Source: Lachnospiraceae bacterium UBA7225
Lineage (GTDB): Bacteria > Bacillota > Clostridia > Lachnospirales > Lachnospiraceae
Direction: 5' to 3'
Assembly (NCBI GenBank): GCA_002473385.1
Contig: DKTR01000123.1
Location: 1-36,499 of the forward strand
DNA length: 36,499 bases
Numbering within the stretch: position 1 is the first letter of the stretch; every line of letters starts with the position of its first letter. Below the pieces are notes generated by a model. That model worked only from the letters and a program-made list of their open reading frames with translations. It did no database searches and had not been told where the DNA came from. A program made the position numbers and the translations under genes. Of this stretch, positions 1-7,524 are shown in pieces.

Positions 1-1
1 A

Positions 2-202
2 AAGAAAGTCTGCGTATTCTGCGGCAAAGAGAACAACGAAATTGATTACAAGGACGTTGCAAAATTAAAGAAATACGTTTCTGAGAGAGGAAAAATTCTC
101 CCGAGAAGAATTACAGGAACCTGTGCAAAGCACCAGAGAGCGCTTACTGTAGCAATTAAGCGTGCAAGACATCTGGCAATTATGCCGTACGTGCAGGACT
201 AA
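2..202 (+). CDS. rpsR: 30S ribosomal protein S18, 3' part
   Basis: This is the C-terminal 66 residues of ribosomal protein S18, a small-subunit protein that binds 16S rRNA next to S6. The open frame begins at base 2 and the start codon lies outside the window. The visible protein starts KKVCVFCGKENNEIDYKD and ends RHLAIMPYVQD, with the conserved core KILPRRITGTCAKHQR. The CxxC pair near the N-terminus is typical of the zinc-ribbon form of S18. The gene normally closes an rpsF-ssb-rpsR operon, and the intrinsic terminator just downstream agrees with it being the last gene. Confidence 0.97.
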   Translation, partial: KKVCVFCGKENNEIDYKDVAKLKKYVSERGKILPRRITGTCAKHQRALTVAIKRARHLAIMPYVQD

Positions 203-229
203 TATCCAATTATAGGACAAGCAAAGAAG

Positions 230-271
230 AAACCTTCAAATACTGGTTTTCCGGTTTTTGGAGGTTTTTTT
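230..271 (+). terminator. Intrinsic terminator of the rpsR operon
   Basis: AAACCTTCAAA (230-240) pairs with TTTGGAGGTTT (257-267) in an 11-bp stem containing one G-U pair. A run of seven T residues (265-271) overlaps and follows the stem. It begins 28 bases after the rpsR stop codon. Confidence 0.85.
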
Positions 272-277
272 GTTGCA

Positions 278-493
278 ATGGAGGAAATTGATTATGGAAA
301 GCTTGGGCAGATTGCCTGCTGTTCTTCTTATCACTTTCAGAGAATGTTTGCTTATATGGCGGGTGTATTTGATGTCAGCACCTGTAATGATATGGAACCA
401 TGGAAATATTATATCGCGGTATCTACTTTACAGGCAGAGAATGACCTCGAAGAATATATTGTGCCTGCAGCTGCTTTTCAATGCACCTTCTAA
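278..493 (+). pseudogene. Decayed AraC-type regulator with GyrI-like effector domain
   Basis: The 71-residue frame keeps two separate pieces of a familiar clostridial regulator. Residues 1-32 (EIDYGKLGQIACCSSYHFQRMFAYMAGV) match the first helix-turn-helix of AraC/XylS proteins, which are normally about 280-300 residues long. Residues 40-68 (MEPWKYYIAVST, then LEEYIVPAAAF) resemble the middle of the GyrI-like effector-binding domain these regulators carry at the C-terminus. The second HTH helix, the linker and most of the effector domain are missing. The remnant is probably an internally deleted, non-functional gene sitting directly behind the rpsR terminator. Its ATG overlaps no convincing ribosome binding site. 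The assignment rests on remembered family motifs. Confidence 0.6.
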
Positions 494-510
494 AATAAAA
501 ATTTTAGTGC

Positions 511-548
511 TTTACAGTCGCCGTTTTGCATTTTACAATAATTGTAAA
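511..548 (+). promoter_or_regulatory. Promoter with palindromic operator over the -10 box
   Basis: TTTACA (511-516) and TACAAT (534-539) are separated by 17 bp. The -10 box lies inside a perfect inverted repeat, TTTACAAT-A-ATTGTAAA (532-548), so a bound dimeric regulator would cover the -10 and start site. It would drive the exported C26-type gene that starts about 45 bases later. Confidence 0.55.
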
Positions 549-589
549 GGAAGAGAGATAATAGAAAAACAAGTGGAAAAAATGGGTGA

Positions 590-1519
590 GTGAGGAGTAT
601 GAAACAGAAAAGAAAACAGTATTGGCTGGCTGGTATAGTATTGCTGCTGTGCATGATTTGGGTTTGTGCGGTTCCTGCAGGGGCAGCTAAGATTAATAAA
701 TCAAGTTTGGCAATGATAAAGGGAAAGAGCGCTTATTTAAGTGTTTCCGGAACAAAAACAAAGCCGGTCTGGTCGACTTCTGACAAGAAAATTGTCACAG
801 TCAGAAAGTATTCAGCTTATAAAGCAAAGCTGACAGCAAAGGGAACCGGGACGGCATATATAACGGCAAGGGTTGGCAAAAAAACATATAAATGCAAAGT
901 GGCTGTTCAGAAAGGGCTAAAAATTGCGGTTGCGCACAGCAGTCCCGGAGAAGCACAGGCGGTGGTGACGGCATTAAAGAAAGTGGGTATAAACGGGGTG
1001 ATTGTGAAATCATCCAATGTAAAAGTTTCTTCCTATGATGGGTTGATCCTTCCAGGTGGCACAGACATTAATCCTGCCAGGTATCACGCGAAGAATAAAG
1101 GCAGTGTCGGGATTAATAATTCGCTCGACAGGCTGCAGTATGAACTGTTGGATAAGTTTGTGAAGGCAAAAAAGCCGGTGCTTGGCATCTGCCGCGGTAT
1201 GCAGATGATAAATGTATATTTCGGCGGAACGCTGAAGCAGAATATCCGTAACCACCGCGGAGTCTATCATTCCACAAAAATCGAATCAGGATCCCGAATT
1301 GGAACGTTGTATGGAAAAAGTCTTAGTGTCTTTAGCTTTCATCACCAGGCACCAGCAAAAATAGGAAAGGATCTGAGAGTAACTCAGCGGGCAAAAGATG
1401 GTATTGTGGAAGCGTTGGAGCATCAGTCGTTAAATGTTTATGTCGTACAGTGGCATCCGGAGCGGATGTCGAAAGGAAATAAGCTGTTGAAAGATTTTGG
1501 CGCTTTGTGCAGAAAATGA
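590..1519 (+). CDS. Exported Ig-like / class I glutamine amidotransferase (peptidase C26) fusion
   Basis: The protein is predicted to be exported and to hydrolyse a gamma-glutamyl bond; the substrate is unknown. Residues 4-33 form a signal peptide with a hydrophobic core (WLAGIVLLLCMIWV) and an AxA-like cleavage site near PAGAA. Residues 35-106 resemble a Big_2 bacterial Ig-like domain. Residues 110-309 are a peptidase-C26/PuuD-like domain with LPGGTDINP, the nucleophile elbow GICRGMQ (Cys201) and the QWHPE motif (His289, Glu291), so the catalytic triad is complete. C26 enzymes are usually cytoplasmic gamma-glutamyl-GABA hydrolases, so the signal peptide and Ig domain are unusual. The GTG start is used here. 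An ATG at 599 is equally possible, although its AGGAG is only one base away. The stop overlaps the 5' region of the nitroreductase leader. Confidence 0.8.
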   Translation: MRSMKQKRKQYWLAGIVLLLCMIWVCAVPAGAAKINKSSLAMIKGKSAYLSVSGTKTKPVWSTSDKKIVTVRKYSAYKAKLTAKGTGTAYITARVGKKTYKCKVAVQKGLKIAVAHSSPGEAQAVVTALKKVGINGVIVKSSNVKVSSYDGLILPGGTDINPARYHAKNKGSVGINNSLDRLQYELLDKFVKAKKPVLGICRGMQMINVYFGGTLKQNIRNHRGVYHSTKIESGSRIGTLYGKSLSVFSFHHQAPAKIGKDLRVTQRAKDGIVEALEHQSLNVYVVQWHPERMSKGNKLLKDFGALCRK

Positions 1520-1569
1520 AGAAAGTATATAATGGAGGGCAGAAATATGGAATGGAGGGGAGGATTTAT

Positions 1570-2295
1570 ATGAATGAGATTATCCGGTCGCTGCGGGAGC
1601 GAAAGTCGGTGCGTGTTTATGAAGAATGCCCCATATCACCAGAGGACAGGCGGCTGATTCTGCAGTCGGCAATGGAAGCGCCGACGGCTGGAAATCAGCA
1701 GATGTATACGATTCTGGACATTACGGACCAGAAGCTGAAGGAACAGCTTGCCGGGAGCTGTGATCACCAGCCGTTTATTGCGAAGGCGGCGATGGTACTG
1801 ATTTTCTGTGCAGATTATCAGAAGTGGGTGGATACGTTTGCAGAGGGAGGCGCACAGCCCCGGAAGCCGGGAGCGGGAGATCTGATGCTGGCGGTAACGG
1901 ATACGGTGATTGCCGCACAGAATGCGGTCGTTGCAGCGCAGAGCCTCGGAATTGGTTCCTGCTATATTGGAGATATCATGGAGCAGTGCGAGCTACACAG
2001 AGAGCTGCTGCAGCTTCCGGACTATGTATTTCCGGCAGCAATGGTTGTTTTTGGCTATCCCACACAGCAGCAGAAGGAGCGCCCGAAGCCGGAGCGCTGC
2101 CGTCTGGAGGACATTGTGCAGGAAAATGTCTACCACAGGAGAGATGGAGCAGAGCTTCGCCATATGTTTGAGAAAGAGACCAGGAATCGCAGCTTTGAGG
2201 AATGGGCGCAGGCATTCTGTAAGAGAAAATACAATTCTGATTTCTCCAGGGAAATGACGCGTTCGGTGGAGGAATATCTGAAAGCCTGGAAATAA
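1570..2295 (+). CDS. Nitroreductase family protein (NfsA/NfrA-like)
   Basis: This is a 241-residue flavin-dependent oxidoreductase of the nitroreductase fold, which uses FMN and NAD(P)H to reduce nitro compounds, quinones or flavins; the natural substrate cannot be read from sequence. Family signs are RSLRERKSVRVYEECPIS at the N-terminus (the RxSxRxY phosphate-binding motif), MEAPTAGNQQ, AAQSLGIGSCYIGDI and the C-terminal PAAMVVFGYP. The C-terminal extension of about 60 residues fits the NfsA-like branch. The start at 1570 was chosen because GGAGGGGAGG lies 5-15 bases upstream. A longer frame reaching back to 1507 overlaps the preceding gene and adds a non-conserved tail. It probably shares a transcript with the C26-type gene. 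Confidence 0.85.
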   Translation: MNEIIRSLRERKSVRVYEECPISPEDRRLILQSAMEAPTAGNQQMYTILDITDQKLKEQLAGSCDHQPFIAKAAMVLIFCADYQKWVDTFAEGGAQPRKPGAGDLMLAVTDTVIAAQNAVVAAQSLGIGSCYIGDIMEQCELHRELLQLPDYVFPAAMVVFGYPTQQQKERPKPERCRLEDIVQENVYHRRDGAELRHMFEKETRNRSFEEWAQAFCKRKYNSDFSREMTRSVEEYLKAWK

Positions 2296-2332
2296 AAGTC
2301 CGAGGCAGGATACCACTTTATGAAAACTTACT

Positions 2333-3217
2333 TCATTGGTGAAAGAGGTTTTCCAGTACGGAGGCGGCAGACATTTGCTGGAAACCGTCTGGGTCTGTGA
2401 GGACAGAATTTCCGGACGTATCCCATCGCATCTGGTCGTAATCGCGAAGGTAGCTGTTGTCACAGGAGCAGTCTGGATAGCGGCTGTACCAGTCCGGATA
2501 GTATGTGCGCATGTAATGGCTGGCAAGGCGGATTGCCTGGCTGTCGATAGGACGAATGGCGGTTGTTTTGGCTGACCGGGGCGTGCCGCAGAGCCGGACA
2601 CCGGGCGGGCTGGAGTGAAGCAGGACGATGCTGCCGTCACTGCACTGCCCGACGGCGATCCAGACGTGTCCGCGTGTGCTCATGATATCTCCGGTGTGAT
2701 AATCGGTTACGCGATCACTTGGAATGAAGGCTCCCCAGCCGCGGGCAGCAAAGCTGGCTGCCATCTGGTATGCCGGCATGACATAGCCGCAGGGTGGGGT
2801 ATCTTTGAAAGGAGCACGGGAGGCATTTTCTGCGTGAATGCAGGAGTGGTCTGCGTCGGCGGTTATCGCATGAGAGTGCGTAAAATGCTGACCGGCATCG
2901 GGCAGGGGTGTATGGAATAAATTATAGAGGCACCAGCCGACATAACCGGAACAGTCAAGCCCGTCGTGAATCTGATAGCGCGTGGTATGAAAGTCGTAGC
3001 AGGCGGTCTGCTTCTGCGCAAATGCACTCCAACGCGGGCTGATACCGAGGGTACATGCTTCGCGTCCGGCACCGGTGTCGGATTCGTTCCAGCCGCCGCC
3101 CCATACATACATGGTGGAACCGACCGGCTGAAGTGCAATGTGAAGGAAAAAATTTAAGGCAGGGAGCTGCGGGTTGTGCAGCGTTCCTGCCTTTGTAGTT
3201 TGAGAAAAATATGACAA
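2333..3217 (-). CDS. NlpC/P60-like (CHAP-type) cysteine peptidase family protein
   Basis: The 294-residue protein has the layout of NlpC/P60 peptidoglycan endopeptidases: GLDCSGYVGW around residue 90 (nucleophile Cys) and GDIMSTRGHVWIAVG around residue 180 (the catalytic His follows RG). The preceding MYVWGGGWNE is the conserved YxWGG-type segment before the nucleophile. The domain is interrupted by an insertion between Cys and His. No clear signal peptide is seen, although residues 20-35 are moderately hydrophobic, so its location is uncertain. The start is a TTG at 3215-3217 with GAGG seven bases upstream. An ATG 35 codons later would cut into the conserved region. It is convergent with the nitroreductase and is the last minus-strand gene after the dnaB operon and a repeat-rich spacer. 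Confidence 0.72.
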   Translation of the reverse strand: MSYFSQTTKAGTLHNPQLPALNFFLHIALQPVGSTMYVWGGGWNESDTGAGREACTLGISPRWSAFAQKQTACYDFHTTRYQIHDGLDCSGYVGWCLYNLFHTPLPDAGQHFTHSHAITADADHSCIHAENASRAPFKDTPPCGYVMPAYQMAASFAARGWGAFIPSDRVTDYHTGDIMSTRGHVWIAVGQCSDGSIVLLHSSPPGVRLCGTPRSAKTTAIRPIDSQAIRLASHYMRTYYPDWYSRYPDCSCDNSYLRDYDQMRWDTSGNSVLTDPDGFQQMSAASVLENLFHQ

Positions 3218-3250
3218 GAGGATACCTCACACAGAAAACATCTGCTTACG

Positions 3251-3602
3251 TGCAGGCACGACGCGATATCCGCAACGGGCTCTGACGAGCCATGCCGTCA
3301 TCTCGATTCCGCTCGTTAACTCGCTTCATCTGCTCTGCACACTTTCGCACTAAGCTCGAAAAGACCTCGCTAAGTGCTCAATGCGTCAATGACCGGGCTT
3401 CGCCCTATACGTCCAAGTTTGCCGGAATCTGCATGTATGCAGGCACGACGCAGATTCTGAGAGGCTCAACGAGCCATGCCGTCATCTCGATTCCGCTGCG
3501 CTCCATCTCGATGACCGGGCTTCGCCCTATAAGTACACCGGCATAACCAGCCTTTTGCATGCAAGCATGTACGGCTGTTTCTGCCGCCGTCCTTGCATGG
3601 CT
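3251..3602. repeat. Repeat-rich intergenic region between dnaB and the NlpC-like gene
   Basis: No gene is supported between 3218 and 3602. Three short blocks occur twice in the same order and orientation: TGCAGGCACGACGC at 3251 and 3438; a 29-bp block beginning ACGAGCCATGCCGTCATCTC at 3285 and 3469; and TGACCGGGCTTCGCCCTATA at 3390 and 3512. The spacing between blocks differs, as if an older unit of about 160 bp was duplicated and one copy shortened by deletion. The last block contains the small hairpin GGGCttcGCCC. At 3557-3598 an imperfect inverted repeat (GCATGCAAG with CTTGCATG, and CGGC with GCCG) lies just beyond the dnaB stop and may help end that transcript. Confidence 0.75.
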
Positions 3603-4931
3603 CTACTTACGCATGTTTGCGAATTTGGTGTATTGCGGGAGCCAGGCGAGTTCGATGGTGCCGATGGCACCGTTTCTTTGCTTGGCTATGATGATTTCCG
3701 CTACGTTGGGCTTGGCGGTGTCTTTGTTGTAGTAGTCGTCGCGGTAGATGAACATTACGACGTCGGCATCCTGCTCGATGGCGCCGGATTCACGCAGGTC
3801 GGAGAGCATCGGGCGATGGTCGGGACGCTGCTCGACGGCACGGGAAAGCTGTGAGAGGGCGACGACTGGAACGTTCAGTTCACGCGCGATTGCTTTGAGG
3901 GAGCGGGAGATATCGGAGATTTCCTGCTGCCTGGATTCGGAGCGCCTGCTCCCTGTCATAAGCTGTAAATAGTCTATGATGATGATACCCAGATTATGCT
4001 CCATCTTGTATTTGCGGCATTTACTGCGCAGCTCCATAACGGAAATACCGGGGGTGTCGTCGATGATAAGGTTGGATTGTCCGATTACTCCGGCACCCTC
4101 GATCAGCTTTGCCCAGTCCTCATCAGAGAGGTTTCCGGTACGGATAGACTGGGAATCAACGCGGGATTCCAGAGAGAGCAGTCGGTTAACGAGCTGCTCC
4201 TTTGACATTTCCAGACTGAATACGGCGACCGTTACATTCTCACGGAATGCCATATGCTGGGCGATGTTCAGCACCAGTGCTGTTTTTCCCATGGAAGGAC
4301 GCGCTGCCACAAGAATTAGGTCGGAAGGCTGAAATCCTGCAGTTTTATAATCGAGATCGATAAAGCCGGTGGGAATGCCGGTAACGTTTCCCTTTGTTTT
4401 TGAGGCAAGCTCTATTTTGTCGAGTGCATTCAGAACGACATCCTTAATGGGAACGAAATCCCCGGAGGTGTTCTGCTGGACAATATCAAAAATGCGCTTT
4501 TCCGTATCTGCGAGGATATCCTCGGTGGCTTCTTTGCCCGCGTAGCAGGTGTTTGCGATTTCCTCATTCGCACGGATCAGACGGCGCAGCGTTGCTTTGT
4601 CGCGCACAATGTTTGCGTAATGGCGCACATTGGCGGAAGTATAGAATGTATCCAGCAGATCTTTGGCAAATTCCAGGCTGGATATTTCCGGAGGTACGTC
4701 CTTTTGCAGCAGGCGATCCTGCAGCGTGACAAGATCGACCGGCTTTCCTTCATTATAAAGCTCGACCATCGTGTCAAAAAGAACACCGAACTGTTTCTGA
4801 TAAAAATCATCGCTGGTAATAATTTCCGACGCGGTGAGAATCGCATCGGTGTCCATGATCATGGAGCCGATGACCGACTGCTCAGCCTCCGGGCTGTGCG
4901 GCATGACGCGCTTGATCAGAGATTCTTCCAT
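3603..4931 (-). CDS. dnaB: Replicative DNA helicase DnaB (DnaC in Bacillus)
   Basis: This is the hexameric ATP-dependent helicase that unwinds DNA ahead of the replication fork and recruits primase. Its 442 residues match the family's usual length. Residues 12-115 form the N-terminal domain (PHSPEAEQSVIGSMI), followed by a linker and the RecA-like C-terminal motor from about 183 (GIPTGFIDLDYKTAGFQPSDLI). Walker A is ARPSMGKT (210-217), Walker B is IIIIDYLQLM (317-325), and ALSQLSRAVEQRP and SDLRESGAIEQDADVV are also present. It follows rplI by 14 bases, giving the conserved gdpP-rplI-dnaB operon. No intein is present. Confidence 0.97.
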   Translation of the reverse strand: MEESLIKRVMPHSPEAEQSVIGSMIMDTDAILTASEIITSDDFYQKQFGVLFDTMVELYNEGKPVDLVTLQDRLLQKDVPPEISSLEFAKDLLDTFYTSANVRHYANIVRDKATLRRLIRANEEIANTCYAGKEATEDILADTEKRIFDIVQQNTSGDFVPIKDVVLNALDKIELASKTKGNVTGIPTGFIDLDYKTAGFQPSDLILVAARPSMGKTALVLNIAQHMAFRENVTVAVFSLEMSKEQLVNRLLSLESRVDSQSIRTGNLSDEDWAKLIEGAGVIGQSNLIIDDTPGISVMELRSKCRKYKMEHNLGIIIIDYLQLMTGSRRSESRQQEISDISRSLKAIARELNVPVVALSQLSRAVEQRPDHRPMLSDLRESGAIEQDADVVMFIYRDDYYNKDTAKPNVAEIIIAKQRNGAIGTIELAWLPQYTKFANMRK

Positions 4932-4945
4932 AATAATTTATCCTT

Positions 4946-5392
4946 CTATGCTTCTTTTACAGTTACCTTCAGCTCGGCCGTCACCTGTGGGTGAAGCTTT
5001 ACCGGAACGGACGTGGTGCCGAGGGCCTTAATTGGGGAAACAAGCTGGATCTTCTTTTTATCAATATCCAGGTCATGCTGCGCCTTTGCTGCTTCAGCGA
5101 TTTCCTTAGAGGAGACAGAGCCAAAGGTTTTCCCGCCCTCGCCTACCTTAATGGAAACGACAACTTCTTTTTTATTGATTACTTCTGCAAAAGCCTTTGC
5201 GGCATCAAGCTGCTCCTGTGCTACTTTTGCCTGGTTTGCTTTCTGCAGTTTCAGATCATTCATATTTTTTGCGGTAGCTTCTACGCCGAGTTTTTTCGGG
5301 AAAAGCATGTTGCGTGCGTAACCGTCGCTCACATTTACCGTGTCACCTTTTTTTCCAAGAGATTTTACATCCTGTAATAAAATTACTTTCAT
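4946..5392 (-). CDS. rplI: 50S ribosomal protein L9
   Basis: This is a large-subunit protein that binds 23S rRNA near the L1 stalk and helps maintain the reading frame. It is 148 residues, the normal size, with the N-terminal signature MKVILLQDVKSLGKKGDTVNVSDGYARNML, a central lysine/alanine-rich helix, and a C-terminal domain with KVGEGGKTFGSVSSKEIAEA. It lies 14 bases after gdpP and 14 bases before dnaB, so the three are expected to be co-transcribed. A good AAGGAGG-type site (read on the minus strand from 5401-5407) precedes the ATG. Confidence 0.97.
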   Translation of the reverse strand: MKVILLQDVKSLGKKGDTVNVSDGYARNMLFPKKLGVEATAKNMNDLKLQKANQAKVAQEQLDAAKAFAEVINKKEVVVSIKVGEGGKTFGSVSSKEIAEAAKAQHDLDIDKKKIQLVSPIKALGTTSVPVKLHPQVTAELKVTVKEA

Positions 5393-5406
5393 AATAATTT
5401 TCCTCC

Positions 5407-7455
5407 TTAAATTGCTCCTTCGCCTTTCATGGTCTGAAGGGTTTCTTTTAATTTGTCTACAGCCTGCTGCGGCGTCACATTTTTCAACTGCGCGCCGGCT
5501 ATGTTCATGTGTCCGCCGCCGCCCATACGTTCCATAATGATCTGCACATTAACTTCATCAATGGAGCGGGCGCTGATATAGATCTGATTGTTGTACGAAG
5601 TCAGTATAAAGGAAGCCTTTACACCGGTAATATTCAGCAGCTCATTTGCCGCCTGTGCGCCTACTATCGTCGGGCTGTCGAGCCCCGTAGACGGAAGGAT
5701 ACTGATGGCATAGTTGTCCAGATATAGCTCAGCCTGACGCACAGCCTCCGCGCGCGCTTTGTAAGATGTCATATCATTGCGCATCATCTTGCGGACTTTT
5801 GTGACATCTGCACCGCAGCGGCGCAGATAGGCAGCGGCCTCGAAGGTGCGCACGCCGGTCTTTGCCACAAAATTGTTGGTGTCGACGATAATACCGGCAT
5901 ACAGGCAATCCGCTTCAATGTTGGTGAGTTTCACGCCGTCGTCAAAATACTGCAGGATTTCCGCTACCATTTCGCAGGCAGAGGAAGCGTATGGCTCAAT
6001 GTAAGAGAGCGTCGCATTTTTGATGACTTCGCTGCTCTGGCGGTGATGGTCGAGCACTGCGATCGTGCGGGAGCGCTCCAGAAGCTCCGGGTATTCCGAA
6101 TTGCTCGGACGGTTTGTGTCGACTACGACCAGCAGGGTATCGTTGTCCACCAGTTCCTCGGCATCGCGGTGGTTGATGAACATATCGGATTCGTATTCTT
6201 TATTCTCGCGGAACAGGTTTAAGTACGGGCGGATGGATGTGCTGTTTTCATCAATCAGAATGTAGGCACGCTTGCCAAGCACCCGCGCCGCCCGGTAAAT
6301 GCCGACGGCAGCGCCGAAGGTGTCGATGTCTGTTACCTTGTGTCCCATGATAATCACGTCATCCCGCGTGCTGATAAACTCCCGCAGCGCCTGGGCTTTT
6401 ACACGTGCTTTTACGCGGGTATTTTTTTCCATCTGCTGTGATTTGCCGCCGTAATAGGAAATACCATCCGGGGTTTTTACAACTGCCTGGTCACCGCCGC
6501 GCCCGAGGGCGAGGTCAATAGCAGCGCGGGAAAATTCATACGTCTCAATGTAGCTGGAACCGTTTTCACCGATGCCGATGCTTAAGGTCAGCCGCATATC
6601 ATTGCCGATATTAAGTGTCTTGATATCCTCCAGCAATGAAAAGCGGTTTGCTTTCAAAATATCAAGATACTTCTGCTTCATAATGATGTAGTATTTATCC
6701 TTATCCAGCTTTTTCATGATACCGTGATGGTTGCTGATAAATTTATCGATCTTCCGGTCGACAAGAGCGAGCAGGAGCGAACGGCGCACGTCATCCGTAC
6801 TGTCAAGCACCTCGTCATAGTTGTCGATGTAGATCAGACCAACCACCAGACGCTGCTCTTCGTTAGCGCGGATCGCCTTTTTCAGCTCTGTATTGTCAAA
6901 AATATAAATGGTATGCAGATAACACTGTTCCTCCGGAATGGACATCAGGTCGGTGGAAGCATGCCATTCGTCAATGCGGATACGTTTCAGCTCTGCACGG
7001 TAATCGTGGTCATTCATACGGAATTCAAAAGAGACCGGATCGCGTGACTGGGGAAGCTGGCTGGGGGTAATTTCCGGAATCAGATTTGTGATGCTCTTGT
7101 GGTAGCGATTGCTTTTTTCAAGCAACATGCGCATGTGCTGGTTCATCCAGATAATTTTTCCGTCTATGTCAAGCACCCCGTAGGGAATGGAAAATTCATC
7201 GAGCATCTGCTTCTGTACCTGCCCGTATTGTGCGGCGAAGGATACAAGATCCGTCATCACCTTTGGTTTATATGCGAGCACCAGAAAAACCACCACCGCA
7301 AGGTAGCACAGTGTAAAGATGACAGCGACAATTCCCGCCTTCACATCCATAAAAAATATAATAAAAGATAAGATGCAGAACAGAATCGCCGTGACTACCG
7401 GCCATGCCAGGTAGGGGCGCAGTCTTCCGCTGTATTTTGCTTTTGATTTTGGCAT
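5407..7455 (-). CDS. gdpP: Cyclic-di-AMP phosphodiesterase GdpP (YybT family)
   Basis: This is a membrane-bound phosphodiesterase that degrades c-di-AMP to pApA and so affects cell-wall stress and potassium balance. It has 682 residues, close to the family norm of about 655-660. Two membrane segments lie at about 14-60 (VVTAILFCILSFIIFFMDV, IVAVIFTLCYLAVVVFLVLAY). They are followed by a PAS-like domain (about 85-170, with IPYGVLDIDGKIIWMN) and a degenerate GGDEF domain (about 178-310, LVVGLIYIDNYDEVL). DHH motifs are MGHKVTDIDTFGAA, VVVDTNRPS and VLDHHRQ, and the C-terminal DHHA1 motif is GGGGHMNIAGAQ. The DHH metal-binding residues appear intact. It is the first gene of the gdpP-rplI-dnaB operon. 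Confidence 0.95.
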   Translation of the reverse strand: MPKSKAKYSGRLRPYLAWPVVTAILFCILSFIIFFMDVKAGIVAVIFTLCYLAVVVFLVLAYKPKVMTDLVSFAAQYGQVQKQMLDEFSIPYGVLDIDGKIIWMNQHMRMLLEKSNRYHKSITNLIPEITPSQLPQSRDPVSFEFRMNDHDYRAELKRIRIDEWHASTDLMSIPEEQCYLHTIYIFDNTELKKAIRANEEQRLVVGLIYIDNYDEVLDSTDDVRRSLLLALVDRKIDKFISNHHGIMKKLDKDKYYIIMKQKYLDILKANRFSLLEDIKTLNIGNDMRLTLSIGIGENGSSYIETYEFSRAAIDLALGRGGDQAVVKTPDGISYYGGKSQQMEKNTRVKARVKAQALREFISTRDDVIIMGHKVTDIDTFGAAVGIYRAARVLGKRAYILIDENSTSIRPYLNLFRENKEYESDMFINHRDAEELVDNDTLLVVVDTNRPSNSEYPELLERSRTIAVLDHHRQSSEVIKNATLSYIEPYASSACEMVAEILQYFDDGVKLTNIEADCLYAGIIVDTNNFVAKTGVRTFEAAAYLRRCGADVTKVRKMMRNDMTSYKARAEAVRQAELYLDNYAISILPSTGLDSPTIVGAQAANELLNITGVKASFILTSYNNQIYISARSIDEVNVQIIMERMGGGGHMNIAGAQLKNVTPQQAVDKLKETLQTMKGEGAI

Positions 7456-7494
7456 AATTGTTCCTCACTGTAAATGGTAATCGTTATGAAATAC

Positions 7495-7503
7495 ACTATA
7501 CCA
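7495..7503 (-). promoter_or_regulatory. Extended -10 promoter for gdpP-rplI-dnaB
   Basis: On the minus strand TGG-TATAGT (plus coordinates 7495-7503) forms an extended -10 element about 40 bases before the gdpP start. No good -35 box is seen 17 bp further up; the region there is T-rich. Confidence 0.4.
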
Positions 7504-7524
7504 CATTTTTGCAAAAGAAAAAAG

